Positions 32,845 to 42,790 of a stretch of DNA of 64,000 bases are shown here, piece by piece. Position numbers and translations under genes: made by a program. The DNA lies in contig JABAKD010000007.1 in assembly GCA_012845835.1 (NCBI GenBank), positions 7,294,222-7,358,221 on the forward strand, given 5' to 3'. Under the pieces are notes generated by a model. It worked only from the letters and a program-made list of their open reading frames with translations, was not told the DNA's origin and made no database searches. This DNA comes from Undaria pinnatifida (taxonomy: Eukaryota; Sar; Phaeophyceae; Laminariales; Alariaceae). Numbering within the stretch: the stretch's first letter is position 1; each line of letters starts with the position of its first letter.

Positions 32845-34146
32845 CCGACCACCTACACGATCGCCTAGACCTAGCACCACGCGTATAACAAGCTGCTACA
32901 TATCTTTGATCTCACAGCCGAAGTGTATTTGAATATTATTCGTGACCTAAACCTCCTAAAAATCCCCCCCCCCCCCCTCTTGCTCTCCCTTACTCAAACG
33001 CCCCACCAAATATCAAAATCCGCCACATTAATAAACACTTCACGCACAGGATATCACCTCATTATCTTTCGAGAGCCATCCATGCCGCTGTGTTTCCCCC
33101 CCCCCCCCCCCCCCTCCAACGCCCCCTCTTTCCCGACCACCTGCACGATCGCCTAGACCTAGCACCACGCGTATAACAAGCTGATACATATCTTTGATCT
33201 CACAGCCGAAGTGTATTTGAATATTATTTGTGACCTAAACCTCCTAAAAAATCTCCCCCCCCCCCCCCCCTTCTTGCTCTCCCTTACTCAAACGCCCCAC
33301 CAAATATCGAAATCCGCCACATTAATAAACACTTCACGCACAGGACATCACCTCATTATCTTTCGAGAGCCATCCATGCCGCTGTGTTCCTTCCCCCCCC
33401 CCCCCCCCCCCCCCCCCCGCCTCGAACGCCCCCTTCTTCCCCATCACCCGCACATTCGCCTAGACCTAGCACCACACGTATAACAAACCCCTCACCTAAA
33501 GCCCTCCCCCCCCCCCCCCCCCCCACACCCCACACCCCACACCCCACCCCCGCCCCCACACCCCACCCTTCCCCCCCCAACCCATCCCAACCCACCCCCT
33601 CGAACACTCCACCCTCTCTTTACTCACTGATTGTACGATTTACCCCAGGATATACACGATAAACTGATGTATTATTTCCAAAAATGTCACATTTATCCCC
33701 TCGAAATAATGTATAGTTTCCAGGCACATATCGAGCTGCCCCCCCCCCCCCCCCCCCCGCCCCCAATAATATTTATCCCCTCGAAAGGATTTATAGCTTA
33801 CATGCACAAATTGCCCCTTCCCCCCCCCCCCCCCCCCCCCCCCGCCCCCCTCCAAACCCGCTCGCTTTTGATCAAAACCAGGCCCCCCCCTTTCCCTTCA
33901 CAGCTGTCAGATTTTGTCCCCCTCAGAAACGGGTTTTATAGTTTCCGCGCACAGACTGACTAAAATCATCCTGTTGACCCTTATAGCTACACTGTAGCTG
34001 TAAGGGGAGTCGCCGACCTATATCCTTAATGAGGACACACAACTCGTAATGCGCGCGATCGGAGTATCACACACAGCTTGCAAAGATGAGTTTCGACGAA
34101 ATCTTCGATCTCACAGCTGGAGTGTATTTGATTTTTTTAATATATG
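32845..34146 (-). mobile_element. Fold-A minus arm, right of the gap
   Basis: Two near-identical modules of about 290 bp (32860-33145 and 33146-33440) carry GATCGCCTAGACCTAGCACC, CTCACAGCCGAAGTGTATTT and CATTAATAAACACTTCACGC, separated by C-runs. Further C-run modules and the terminal block follow, ending with CTCACAGCTGGAGTGTATTT at 34111-34130. The modules match the reverse complement of the plus arms at 48600-49000 and 51900-52600. Confidence 0.82.
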
Positions 34147-34334
34147 CGAACGCAACCGCTTGCTTGAAAGACGGCAAAGAAATTCCTCACGCACCTGACA
34201 CAGAGAAGAATATATAACATCAGGTTCAGCAGTGGTGTGTGTGCTCTTACCCGTACCTATTTTACTTTCGCGGGTACAAACCATGTCAATGTGCCTGAAC
34301 TGAGTATTACTGTTGTGTGCCTGAACTGAGTATT
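34147..34334. other. Short shared sequence and a small direct duplication
   Basis: 34147-34210 matches 20197-20270. A unit reading GTGCCTGAACTGAGTATTAC occurs twice in succession at about 34289-34335. Confidence 0.45.
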
Positions 34335-34570
34335 ACGGCAGCTTGCGCTGCCGGGGTTGTAACGAAGACCACTGATAGGGACAGCTTACGCTGTGCTTAC
34401 AATGGGACCCGAAGGGTGCGCCAGCTAGCGTTGGGCTGCGAAAGCAACTGAGTTGAATCGACACACGACGCCAAGGTTGACGACGCGTATGAAAATACGT
34501 GGAAGTTTGGTGAGCTAAAGGTTTATTTTTCCCCATCCGCCGGAGGATAAAAAAAAAAAAAAAAAAGTAT
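34335..34570 (+). mobile_element. SINE-2, fullest copy
   Basis: Starts GGCAGCTTGCGCTGCCGGGG and runs through TAACGAAGACCACTGATAGG, GACAGCTTACGCTGT, GGGACCCGAAGGGTGCGCC, GCGTATGAAAATACGTGG and CCCCATCCGCCGGAGGAT to an A-run of about 18. Several short perfect hairpins are visible (GCAGC-TTGC-GCTGC, ACAGC-TTAC-GCTGT, ACCC-GAA-GGGT). A-tail, 5' truncation of other copies and target duplications mark it as a retroposon. The head is not obviously tRNA-like, and its RNA source is unknown. Confidence 0.8.
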
Positions 34571-34739
34571 TACTGTTGTTGTTGTTTGTCTCACATAAAC
34601 TCTCGTAAAAAAACTTAGATTCCGTGGTCACACAAAGGTTGTGGAGCCCTAGGAAGATCCGAAAAAGCAGTGTATATAATGATTCGTCCGGGAAATATTA
34701 CCCTCTACGCCGGGCACGCAGCCACTCGCAATTGTTGTG

Positions 34740-34810
<71 letters not shown>

Positions 34811-34880
34811 TCATATTAACTCGCATAATCAAGTCCGTGGTCACAGAATAGGCTCCAGTCACTCTGGTGCGAATGTGTGG
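34571..34880 (-). mobile_element. Two truncated AAC-tail copies in minus orientation
   Basis: 34571-34730 starts with TTG repeats and contains GTGGTCACACAAAGGTTGTG and GAGCCCTAGGAAGATCCGAA, the subfamily also present inside the inverted repeats of the Mutator-like element. 34737-34880 starts with about 24 TTG units and continues with TTAACTCGCATAATCAAGTC and the complement of the GACTGGAGCCTGT block of the copy at 30215. Both are 5' truncated. Confidence 0.7.
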
Positions 34881-35370
34881 CATTTTTCAGCGTACGTATT
34901 AATCGCAACTACTACTTCTTCGTGATAGTCATGCATGCGGTCACCTCCTCTGTCCATGTAGTACGTACTATACGTGTCATTGAAATTGAAAAAAAAATGC
35001 ACTACTATGATACGTACCGCGGTACCATAGAGATTTGTTTTCACAAGTATTACTACGTGGGAAACATGGTCCTGCCAATTACTCGGGAGTAATTTTTTAT
35101 CAACCTCTCCATACATCAAGATCCGAAGAATAAGTGGAAAGTGCCCTTCAAAATTCAACACTTTGTGCCGTCCTCGCTCGTCTCGCTCAGCACCCATCCA
35201 CGTTCACGTCGAGGTGCGGAATGGACAAGGCATGGCCAGTGGCGTGGGGGCCTCCCCCCGAAGACGCGCTCGAACGAAGCGATTTGATCGAGAAATTCCA
35301 GTTCCGACAATCTCATGCTAAGCCCGCGACGAAAACAATACTAGCCAAATTACTGTCCCCTTCAAAAAAG
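34881..35370. other. Unassigned region
   Basis: A minus frame of 112 codons (34859-35197) partly overlaps the AAC-tail copy and has no recognisable domain. No other feature is seen. Confidence 0.3.
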
Positions 35371-35784
35371 TATCGAAACAAAAATACCCTCCAGTTGTGA
35401 GATCGACAACTTCGTCGAACTCATCTTTGTTTACAAGAAAGAGTCAAACGTGTTTTACTCCCATCGCGCGTATTACGGGTTATTATGTGTCATCAAAAAG
35501 GATACAGTCCGGCAACACGCCTTGGAACTAACACAAAACTCATCTCCGCCCCCCCACCCCCCACCCCCCATTCTGTTCCCGCCCAGTGCGTTCAAACGCC
35601 GCACTTACAATCGAGATCGGCAAGAGTAATAAACACTTCTAAGCAATTGGTATCACGTCATTATCGCTTAAGCCACTCATGACATAGCTTTCATTCATCC
35701 AACGCCCCCTCCTTCCCCACAGCCCGCACGATCGCCTAGACCCAGCACCGCGCGTATATCAATCCCCTACATAATATAACAAAT
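35371..35784 (+). mobile_element. Fold-A fragments
   Basis: A head fragment (AATACCCTCCAGTTGTGAGA, ATCGCGCGTATTACGGG) is followed by a C-rich minus-oriented module with AATAAACACTTCTAAGCAAT and GATCGCCTAGACCCAGCACC. The order is not that of an intact arm, so this is a rearranged piece. Confidence 0.6.
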
Positions 35785-38700
35785 ATAATACACTCCAGTT
35801 GTGAGATCGAATATTTTGTCGAAACTCATCTTTGCAAGCTGTGTGTGACACTCCGATCGCGCGTACTACGAGTTGTATGTCCTCATGAAGGATTTAGGTC
35901 GGCGACTCCCTTTGCAGCTACTGTGTATGTAGCTATCAGGGTCAACAAGGTGATGTTAGGCAGTCTGTGCGCAGAAACTATAAAATCCGTTTCTGAGGGG
36001 GACAAAATCTGACAGCTGTAACAGTAAAAGGAAATTAATCAGTTTTTCAAGTGAATCCTGTAAGTCGAATAATATCCGGTGAGCGGGGGCGGAGGTTTTA
36101 AGGACGTGGGGGCCCGATTTTAATCAGAAGGGGAGCTGGAGGAGGGGAGAGGGGGAAGGGGAAGGGTGGGGCAGGTCCATTTTTGCGTGGAAACTATGAA
36201 TCTATCTTGTGGGGGAGGGGAGGGGAATGTGGCGGGAGAGGCGGGGACGGGGGGAGAGGGCTTTAGGTCGTATAGATGTAGGGGTTTGCTTTACGCGTGG
36301 TGCTAGGTTCAGGCGATGGTGCGGGTGGTGAGGAAGGAGGGGGCGTTGGGGGCGGGGGTGGGTGGGAATTGCAGCAGTGGCATGGACGGCTCAAGACGAT
36401 AATCAGGCGATATCCAGGGCGTGGAAGCGTTTATTACTCTGGCGGATATCGATAGTAAGTGGGGCGTTCAAGCAATAGGAGGAGGCAAGGGAAAAGATGA
36501 TATTGCTAATAATAATAATCGCGGGGGGGGAGGGGGGGGGGGGGGGGGTGCCAAGAGGTTTAGGTCACATATAATATTTTAGTAAACTCCAGCTATTATA
36601 TACGATCAAGGATTTGGTCGACATTGATGTTCGCAACAATGTGTGTGATCCTCCGATCGCGCGTATTAATCATATATGTAGGGGCTTGCTGTACGCGCGG
36701 TGCTGGGTCTAGGCGATCGTGCCGGGTGTGGGGAAGGAGGCGGCGTTGGAGGGGGCGAGGGGGGATGAATGAAGATGATATCAGCTGGCTGGTAGTGTTT
36801 ATTACTCTGGTAAATTTTAATTTCAGGTGGGGCGTTTAAACAAGAGGGATCGGGGGGAGGGGCGGGGGGGCGAGAATTTCAATATGTGCGCGGAAACTGT
36901 AAACCCTTAAAGGGGACGAATGTTACGGTTGCAGCAATAAGACACCACTTTATATCACCCGCCTGGTAATGTTTTTTTTTCTAGAAGGTATGATGTTACA
37001 TGTGGTATGTAACCCAGTTCTTAGGTGTAGTGAAAAACGTGTTAAATGCTTCATAATTTGTTATTGTACACGGATCGAAAGATTGAATATTTCAATCGAT
37101 AGGTTCAATCATGTGGTTATCTTAATTTCTGACATCGCTAATTATAATAAATATATACTCGGAGAACATATTGCCAAATAAAACAGGCGAGGAGATGTCG
37201 TGATGCAATGTCACCGTCATTGAGAACGAAAGGAAGAGGTGCGAATCGTTATTGTTTTGAAAAAAACGCTTAGTGTACACGCGCTCAATTACGTTAGTTC
37301 ATTAGTCATACTTCGGTTGGCATAGATAGTATTGGAGGCGATCATGCAGACGGTATGTACGAAATAACTTACGTAGTAAGTTGGTTGTGCTACACATATG
37401 ATTAGTACGCGGGATCGGAGGTTCACACACAACGTTGCGAAGATCAGTGTCGATCAAATGCTTGGTCTCATAGATAGCTGACGTGTTTATAAGTAATATA
37501 TGTGACCTAAACCTCTGAAAAACCCTTTCCGCCCTCCTTCTCCCCCCCGCCTTTTTTTTTTTTCTTTTTACTCGCTCTCTCTTGCTCAAACGCCCCACCT
37601 AATAATATCGAAATCCGCCAGAGTAATAAACACGCCCACGCCCTGGATATCGCCTCATTATCGTTTTAAAGCCGTCTATGCGGCTGTTTCCATTCCCACC
37701 CCCCCGCGCCCCCGACGAGCCCTCCTTCCACAACACCGGCACCATCGCCGAGACCTAGCACCACGCGTATAGCAAACCCCCTACGCATAATAAGCGACCT
37801 AAAGCCCCCCCCGCCCACCCCCAACCGCCCCAGTCCCCCCCCTCCCCCACAAGAAAGATTTATAGTTTCCACAAACAAATTGAGCTGCCCCACTTGTCCT
37901 TCCTCCCCTTCCCGCCCTCTCGCCCCCCGGTTGGTCAAAATCAGCCCCCACGAAAATCTCCGCCCTCCCCTCGCCGGATATTCGGCTTACAGGATTCACT
38001 TGATAAACTGATTATGTCACCGAAATCTCTTGAAACCCTTTCCCCCCCCCCACTTTTTTTTCTTTTCTTGTTCTTTTTTTCCATTGCTTTCTCTTGCGTA
38101 AACGCCCCACCTACTATCGAAATCCGCCAGAGAAATAAACACTTCCACGCCCTGGATGTCGCCACGTTATCGTTTCAGAGCCGTCCATGCCGCTGCTGAA
38201 ATTTCCACCCACCCCCGTCCCCAACGCCCCCTCCTTCCACACACCACCAGCACCATCGCCTAGACCTAGCACCACGCGTATAGCAAATCCCTACATCAAT
38301 GCGACCTAACGCCCTCTCCCCCCGCCCCCGCCCCGCCCGCCATATTCCTCCCCCTCCCCCACAAGAAATATTTATAGTTTCCACGCACAAATAGACCTGC
38401 CCCACCCGTCCCCACTCCCCCCTCCCCCCCTCCCGCCCCCCGTTTGATCTAAATCAGGCCGCCACGTCCTTAGAACTCCGCCCTCCCCTTACCGGTTATT
38501 CGATCTACAGAATTCACTTCATAAACTGATGCATTTCCTTCCACAGATGCCAGATTTTGTCCCCCTCGGAAACGGGTTTTAGAGTTTCCGCGCACAGGCT
38601 GCCTAACATCACCCTGTTGACCCTGATAGCTACACTGTAGTTGCAACGGGAGTCGCCGACCTATATCCTTAATGAGGACACACAACCCGTAATACGCGCG

Positions 38701-38790
38701 ATCGGAGTATCACACACAGCTTGCAAAGATGAGTTCGACAAAATATTCGATCTCACAGCTGGATGGAGTGTATTTTGATTTTTTTAATAA
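35785..38790 (+). mobile_element. Fold-A element with both arms and core, about 3.0 kb
   Basis: The plus arm starts AATACACTCCAGTTGTGAGA (about 35787) with G-run modules to about 36900. The AT-rich core covers about 36940-37400. Inverted C-run modules then lead to the terminal block ending CTGGATGGAGTGTATTTTGA at about 38780. Ends are inverted relative to each other. No transposase frame is visible in the core, so it is probably non-autonomous. Confidence 0.8.
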
Positions 38791-38940
38791 ATTGATGCAT
38801 TTCCTTCCACAGCTGTCTGATTTTGTCCCCCTCAGAAACGGGTTTCATAGTTTCCGCACACGGACTGCCTAACATCACTCTGTTGACCCTGATAGCAACA
38901 TGCAGTACACTGTTCTTGCAAGGGGAGTCGCCGACCTATA
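38791..38940 (-). mobile_element. Fold-A terminal piece interrupted by SINE-1 (left part)
   Basis: AATTGATGCATTTCCTTCCA to GGGGAGTCGCCGACCTATA follows the inner-to-outer order of a minus arm. The sequence resumes at 39258 (TCCTTCATGATGACACACAA, CGCGCGATCGGAGTATCACA) after the SINE. Confidence 0.75.
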
Positions 38941-39257
38941 ACCGGTCGCCCGGGTGGCGTATCAGGTTATCCTCGAGCCTGGTATAGGTCAGTTTCGTGA
39001 GTTCGAGCCCCGCCGAGTGCATACTCGTAAAAATTCGTAGGGACTTTGTCTTGTGCACAAATTGACTTGCGGAAAGCGCGAGAGCGTGAAATAGAAACAC
39101 TCGATGAAAAATCAACGAGCAGTAAGATTGCTGAACCCTATGCTCGATAGAAATTGGAGGCAAGAGCCGGGGGGGAGAAGGAACGAAACCTGTGACCCCG
39201 GCTTGTCCAGAAGCTTGAAATGAGAAATGTGCGAAAAAAAAAAAAAAAAAAAAAAAA
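38941..39257 (+). mobile_element. SINE-1, best-preserved copy (tRNA-derived)
   Basis: The head contains an A-box-like TGGCGTATCAGG at about 38957 and a B-box-like GAGTTCGAGCCCC at about 38999-39011, spaced as in a tRNA. Body phrases are GCGGAAAGCGCGAGAGCGTG, CACTCGATGAAAAATCAACG and CCGGCTTGTCCAGAAGC. It ends in about 24 A residues. It lies inside a Fold-A terminal block that continues on both sides, so its boundaries are exact. No target duplication is evident. Four related copies lie at 5180, 6630, 41247 and 42478, all on the plus strand. Confidence 0.85.
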
Positions 39258-39326
39258 TCCTTCATGATGACACACAACCCGTAATACGCGCGATCGGAGT
39301 ATCACACACAGCTTGCATAATTTGTA
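39258..39326 (-). mobile_element. Fold-A terminal piece interrupted by SINE-1 (right part)
   Basis: Continues the block left at 38940 and stops at AGCTTGCATAATTTG, before the final CTCACAGCTGGAGTG motif, so the outer end has been lost. Confidence 0.7.
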
Positions 39327-39542
39327 GTACCCCAAAGGAATCCTAGGACCAACGCCCGAATGGGTAGGGTGGACCGTAACTGGACCAAGTCCGGCGGAAG
39401 GCCATCTCCCATGGCCAGGGGTTTTATTAGCGAGTGAGCTTGCGCAAGTCCCACACTACCCGGAAAGATGACATTCCGGGTGGCTATCTCCACCGAAACT
39501 GACCCTCAGGGGACAGGCCGGGTCGACATACACACGCACCCG
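39327..39542. other. Unassigned spacer
   Basis: No repeat or gene is recognised. Confidence 0.3.
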
Positions 39543-39770
39543 TATACAACGGCAGCTTGCGCTGCCGGGGTTGTAACGAAGACCACTGATAGGGACAGCT
39601 TACGCTATACCTACAGTGGGACCCGAAGGGTGCGCCAGCTAGCGTTGGGCTGCGAAAGAAACTGAATTAAATCGATACACGACGCGTATGAAAATACGTG
39701 AAAGTGTGGTGAGCTAAAGCTTTATTTCGCCCCATCCGCCGGAGGATGAAAAAGAGAAAGAAAAATAAAC
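39543..39770 (+). mobile_element. SINE-2 copy
   Basis: Starts GGCAGCTTGCGCTGCCGGGG and follows the copy at 34335 through GACCCGAAGGGTGCGCCAGC to CCCCATCCGCCGGAGGATGA and an A-rich tail. The loop after GACAGCTTACGCT differs (ATACCTACAG), which weakens one possible long-range pairing. Confidence 0.8.
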
Positions 39771-39779
39771 TGCGTTTCA

Positions 39780-40079
39780 CTCTTAAGACTTGACACGAAA
39801 CCGTGCAGACACGGCCGTAAACCGTGCAAAATCGTGACCGTATAGCATCAACCCGCCGCGGATAGAACCGCCGGTTTTCTACGGTGTCAAGTTAACCGCA
39901 CCGTAAAATATCGAATTTTGGCTTGAAGCATACGGTGCGGTGCGGTTTCCATGTCGTTCAAGGGGTGAGGTTCGGTGAGGTTCCAAGAAATCAGGAATCT
40001 TACGGTGCCGTTCGGTGCGGTTTTCGGAAATTTGTGTATGTAATTTGACGCGGGCTACGTTAGAGGTGCACCACATATG
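39780..40079. repeat. ACCGCACCG/CGGTGCGGT-rich sequence, left part
   Basis: Contains many CGGTGCGGTT and AACCGCACCG-like words in both orientations (for example about 39892-39903, 39940-39953 and 40010-40025). A similar word set recurs at 40960-41120. The two are separated by a Fold-A minus arm, so they may be one older element split by it. Clustered subterminal words are typical of some hAT-type DNA transposons, but no ends are identified. Confidence 0.4.
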
Positions 40080-40347
40080 CTCTCTTTACTCACTCATTGT
40101 ACGACTTACCCCAGGATATACATGATAAACTGATGTATTATTTCCAAAACCGTCACATTTATCCCCTCAAAATAATGTATAGAGTCCAGGCACATATTGA
40201 GCTGCCCCACACGCCCCTCCCCCCCCCCCCCGCCCCAACCCCCCCCCCCCAACCCCCCCCCCCGCCCCCAATAATATACTGGTGCAAAAACCGTCAGATT
40301 TATCCCCTCGAAAGGATTTATAGCTTACATTCACAAATTGCCCCCTT

Positions 40348-40378
<31 letters not shown>

Positions 40379-40742
40379 AAACCCGCTCACTTTTGATCAA
40401 AATCAGGCCCCCACGTCCTTCAAAATTCCGCCCCACCCCCCTCACCGGTTATTCAACTTACAAGATTCACTTGATAAAAGCATAAATTTCCCTTCACAGC
40501 TGTCAGATTTTGTCCCCCTCAGAAACGGGTTTTATAGTTTCCGCGCACAGACTGACTAAAATCATCCTGTTGACCCTGATAGCTACACTGTAGTTGTAAG
40601 GGGAGTCGCCGACCTATATCCTTAATGAGGACACACCACTCGTAATACGCGCGATCGGAGTATCACACACAGCTTGCAAAGATGAGTTTCGACGATATCT
40701 TCGATCTCACACCTGGAGTGTATTTTCATTTTTTATAATATG
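40080..40742 (-). mobile_element. Fold-A minus arm
   Basis: Runs from TTACTCACTCATTGTACGAC through C-run modules (40210-40265, 40346-40376) to GGGGAGTCGCCGACCTATAT, CGCGCGATCGGAGTATCACA and GGAGTGTATTTTCATTTTTT. Core and second arm are absent. Confidence 0.8.
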
Positions 40743-40959
40743 TTTTGGGGGTTCTTCATTTGGGATCTTGAGGCCTCTCCCAAAAAACCGATTCGGAGGA
40801 AACAAAAACTGTTGCCGGGTGAAAAACCCCGTGGCCTAGCTACACAGCGAAAATTAAGCAAAAAACATATATGGCCTATTTTCGACGAGTTTGAGCTGAG
40901 GGCCCCCGTCAATTAGAATCCATTTTAGACAGTGCCTCTATCGTAGCACGTGTGAATGT
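40743..40959. other. Unassigned spacer
   Basis: Nothing recognised. Confidence 0.3.
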
Positions 40960-41125
40960 GTCCCACGGTGAGGTTCGGTGGCGTCCTGTATCCTACGGTC
41001 GGTTCAGTTCGGTTGGGTTTTTAAACAACGAAGAATCAAAATGTGCGGTTAGATGCGGTCAACCGCACCGAATCGGTAGGAAATCCCGTACCGTGAAGAA
41101 CCTTAAATTTAACACGGTCGTACCC
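40960..41125. repeat. ACCGCACCG/CGGTGCGGT-rich sequence, right part
   Basis: Words such as CGGTGAGGTTCGGTGG, GGTCAACCGCACCGAATCGG and TCCCGTACCGTGAAG mirror those at 39780-40079. See the left part for interpretation. Confidence 0.38.
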
Positions 41126-41246
41126 GCAACACACATACACCACAATCAATCCTCCGAGTTTTTTTTTTAATTTTCTTCACCGTGCTGGGATTGTTGTGAC
41201 TCGTTTCTTTTGTTCCAGGCCTGTCCTCCATATACAACCACTTTCC

Positions 41247-41560
41247 TGTCGCCCAAGTGGCGTATCGGGTTATCGTCGAGCCTGGTATCGGTATGTTGCG
41301 TGAGTTCGAATCCTCCCGCGTGCCTACTGGCATACCTTCGTGGAGACCTTTTCTTGTGGACCGAATTGACTTGCGAAAGGCGCGAGAGCGTGAGTTAGCA
41401 TCACCCGATAAAAATCGACCGGCAGTGGCATCGCTGAACCCTCTACTTGTACGAGATGAATAATGAAGCCCTGAACCCGGGGGATAAAGTGACGACACAC
41501 CTACCCCGTGACCAAGGCTTGTCTAGGAGCCGGAAAGTAGATGTGTGCTTTATAACATGA
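41247..41560 (+). mobile_element. SINE-1 copy
   Basis: Head GTCGCCCAAGTGGCGTATCG with the B-box-like GTGAGTTCGAATCCTCC at about 41301, the closest match to a tRNA B box among the copies. The body includes GGCGCGAGAGCGTGAGTTAG and AAGGCTTGTCTAGGAGCCGG. It has no clear A-tail. Confidence 0.78.
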
Positions 41561-41604
41561 ACAATGTAAAAGATACAAACTATTTGTGTTGTGTTTTTCT
41601 GTAT

Positions 41605-41636
41605 TTTTCTTCATTTTTTATCCTCTGACGGATGGG
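41605..41636 (-). mobile_element. SINE-2 minus copy, left piece (host of a nested SINE-2)
   Basis: The T-rich stretch and ATCCTCTGACGGATGGGG are the complement of the SINE-2 3' end. The copy continues at 41863 after the nested insertion. Confidence 0.72.
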
Positions 41637-41648
41637 GTAAAGCAAGCT

Positions 41649-41850
41649 GCCGGGGTTTTAACGAAGACCACTGATGGGGACAGCTTACGCTATACCTACA
41701 ATGGGATCCGAAGGGTGTGCCAGCTAGCGTTGGGCTGCGAAAGCAACTGAGTTAAATCGACACACACACGACGCGTATGAAAATACGTGGAAATGTGGTG
41801 ACCTAAAGCTTTATTTTTCCCCATCCGCGAAGGAGGATACAAAAAAAAAA
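41649..41850 (+). mobile_element. SINE-2 plus copy nested in a SINE-2, 12-bp target duplication
   Basis: The insert runs from GCCGGGGTTTTAACGAAGAC to a 10-A tail. It is flanked by GTAAAGCAAGCT at 41637-41648 and 41851-41862. Removing the insert and one duplication restores the minus SINE-2 copy. A-tail plus a 12-bp duplication is the established signature of target-primed (LINE-type) retroposition. About 13 bases of the 5' end are missing relative to 34335. Confidence 0.88.
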
Positions 41851-41862
41851 GTAAAGCAAGCT

Positions 41863-41925
41863 CACCACACTTCCACGTATGTACCTAGTATGTATTTTCA
41901 TACGTGTCGTGTGTCGTATGTACTC
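41863..41925 (-). mobile_element. SINE-2 minus copy, right piece
   Basis: CACCACACTTCCACGTATG and TATTTTCATACGTGTCGTGT continue the copy left at 41636. A short duplication of GTATG is present within it. The 5' part is truncated. Confidence 0.7.
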
Positions 41926-42477
41926 TTTTGCGGGTTCTCCCGTGGTTGACACCGAAAAATATAATCTCGAATCAAACGTTATATGAGTTGAGACGCAACA
42001 CTACCAACACGTCACGTATGACACGGCTAATATATTCAACATATATTCCTCCATCGCGAACATTCCGAGCGCGCAGAATTATAGCTACAACATCAACGCT
42101 CCCCCCTGACCTTGTTCGGGCCTTCCCACGGGCGACCATAGGCTCTTCTCGACACCTGCGCGGTGCGGATACAGCTGTGTTTGCTGGCGAAAACCAGAAG
42201 TGTTGCCGAGACGTTTGAAATTCTACCGTCATCATCAAAGTGAGTCGATCGTTAACCCTATTGGCCTTCACTTGATTATGTAGTGTAGGGGACAAATTGA
42301 GGAATATTTTTACCTATTAAACCGTCCTTCTCACGAAAGAAACCAAACTGCTAGCAGATTAGCTGACGACGATTTTACCGTCCCGCTCTGATGATGCAAG
42401 AAACTATAAGCCACACGCATAGGTTGCGCTACCGTGTGCTGCATGCTCGCACAGCATGATAGAGGGTATGGATGCCG
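41926..42477. other. Unassigned region
   Basis: Contains overlapping short frames on both strands (104 and 107 codons, 41904-42295) with no recognisable domain. Confidence 0.3.
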
Positions 42478-42790
42478 GTCGCTCCGCGGTGGCCTATCAT
42501 GTTTTCCTCGAGCCTGGTATTCTTGGTCAGTTTCGTGAGTTCGAATCCCCTCGAGTGCATGCTTGCATACATTCGTAGGGACTTCTTGCGGTGCCCACTT
42601 TAACGTGCAGAAAGCGCTGGAGCGTGAGGTAGCAACACCACTCGATGAAAAATCGACTGGGAAAGGGATTGCTGGAATCTACCCGCTATTAAAAATGAAG
42701 GCAAGACCCGGGTTGAAGAAGGGGCGAGACATCTGTGACCACGGCTTGTCCAGAGGCTGGAAGAAATACAAGCGTGGAAAAAAGAGGGTG
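42478..42790 (+). mobile_element. SINE-1 copy
   Basis: Head GTCGCTCCGCGGTGGCCTAT with the B-box-like GTGAGTTCGAATCCCC at about 42534. The body includes AGAAAGCGCTGGAGCGTGAG and ACGGCTTGTCCAGAGGCTGG, with an A-rich end near 42780. Confidence 0.78.

Noticed and set aside
32194-32932. Frames of 190-230 codons crossing the N gap
   Set aside because: The residues are unknown because the bases are N. No coding claim is possible.
31570-33662. Poly-Gly and poly-Pro frames in Fold-A arms
   Set aside because: Products of G-runs and C-runs in non-coding modules; they recur in every Fold-A copy without conserved phase.
34359-34430. Hammerhead ribozyme in SINE-2
   Set aside because: A CTGAT word and hairpins are present, but the conserved CUGANGA and GAAA core are not both in place.
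38941-39020. Functional tRNA gene
   Set aside because: A and B boxes are recognisable, but the acceptor stem does not close and the sequence continues into a SINE body and A-tail.
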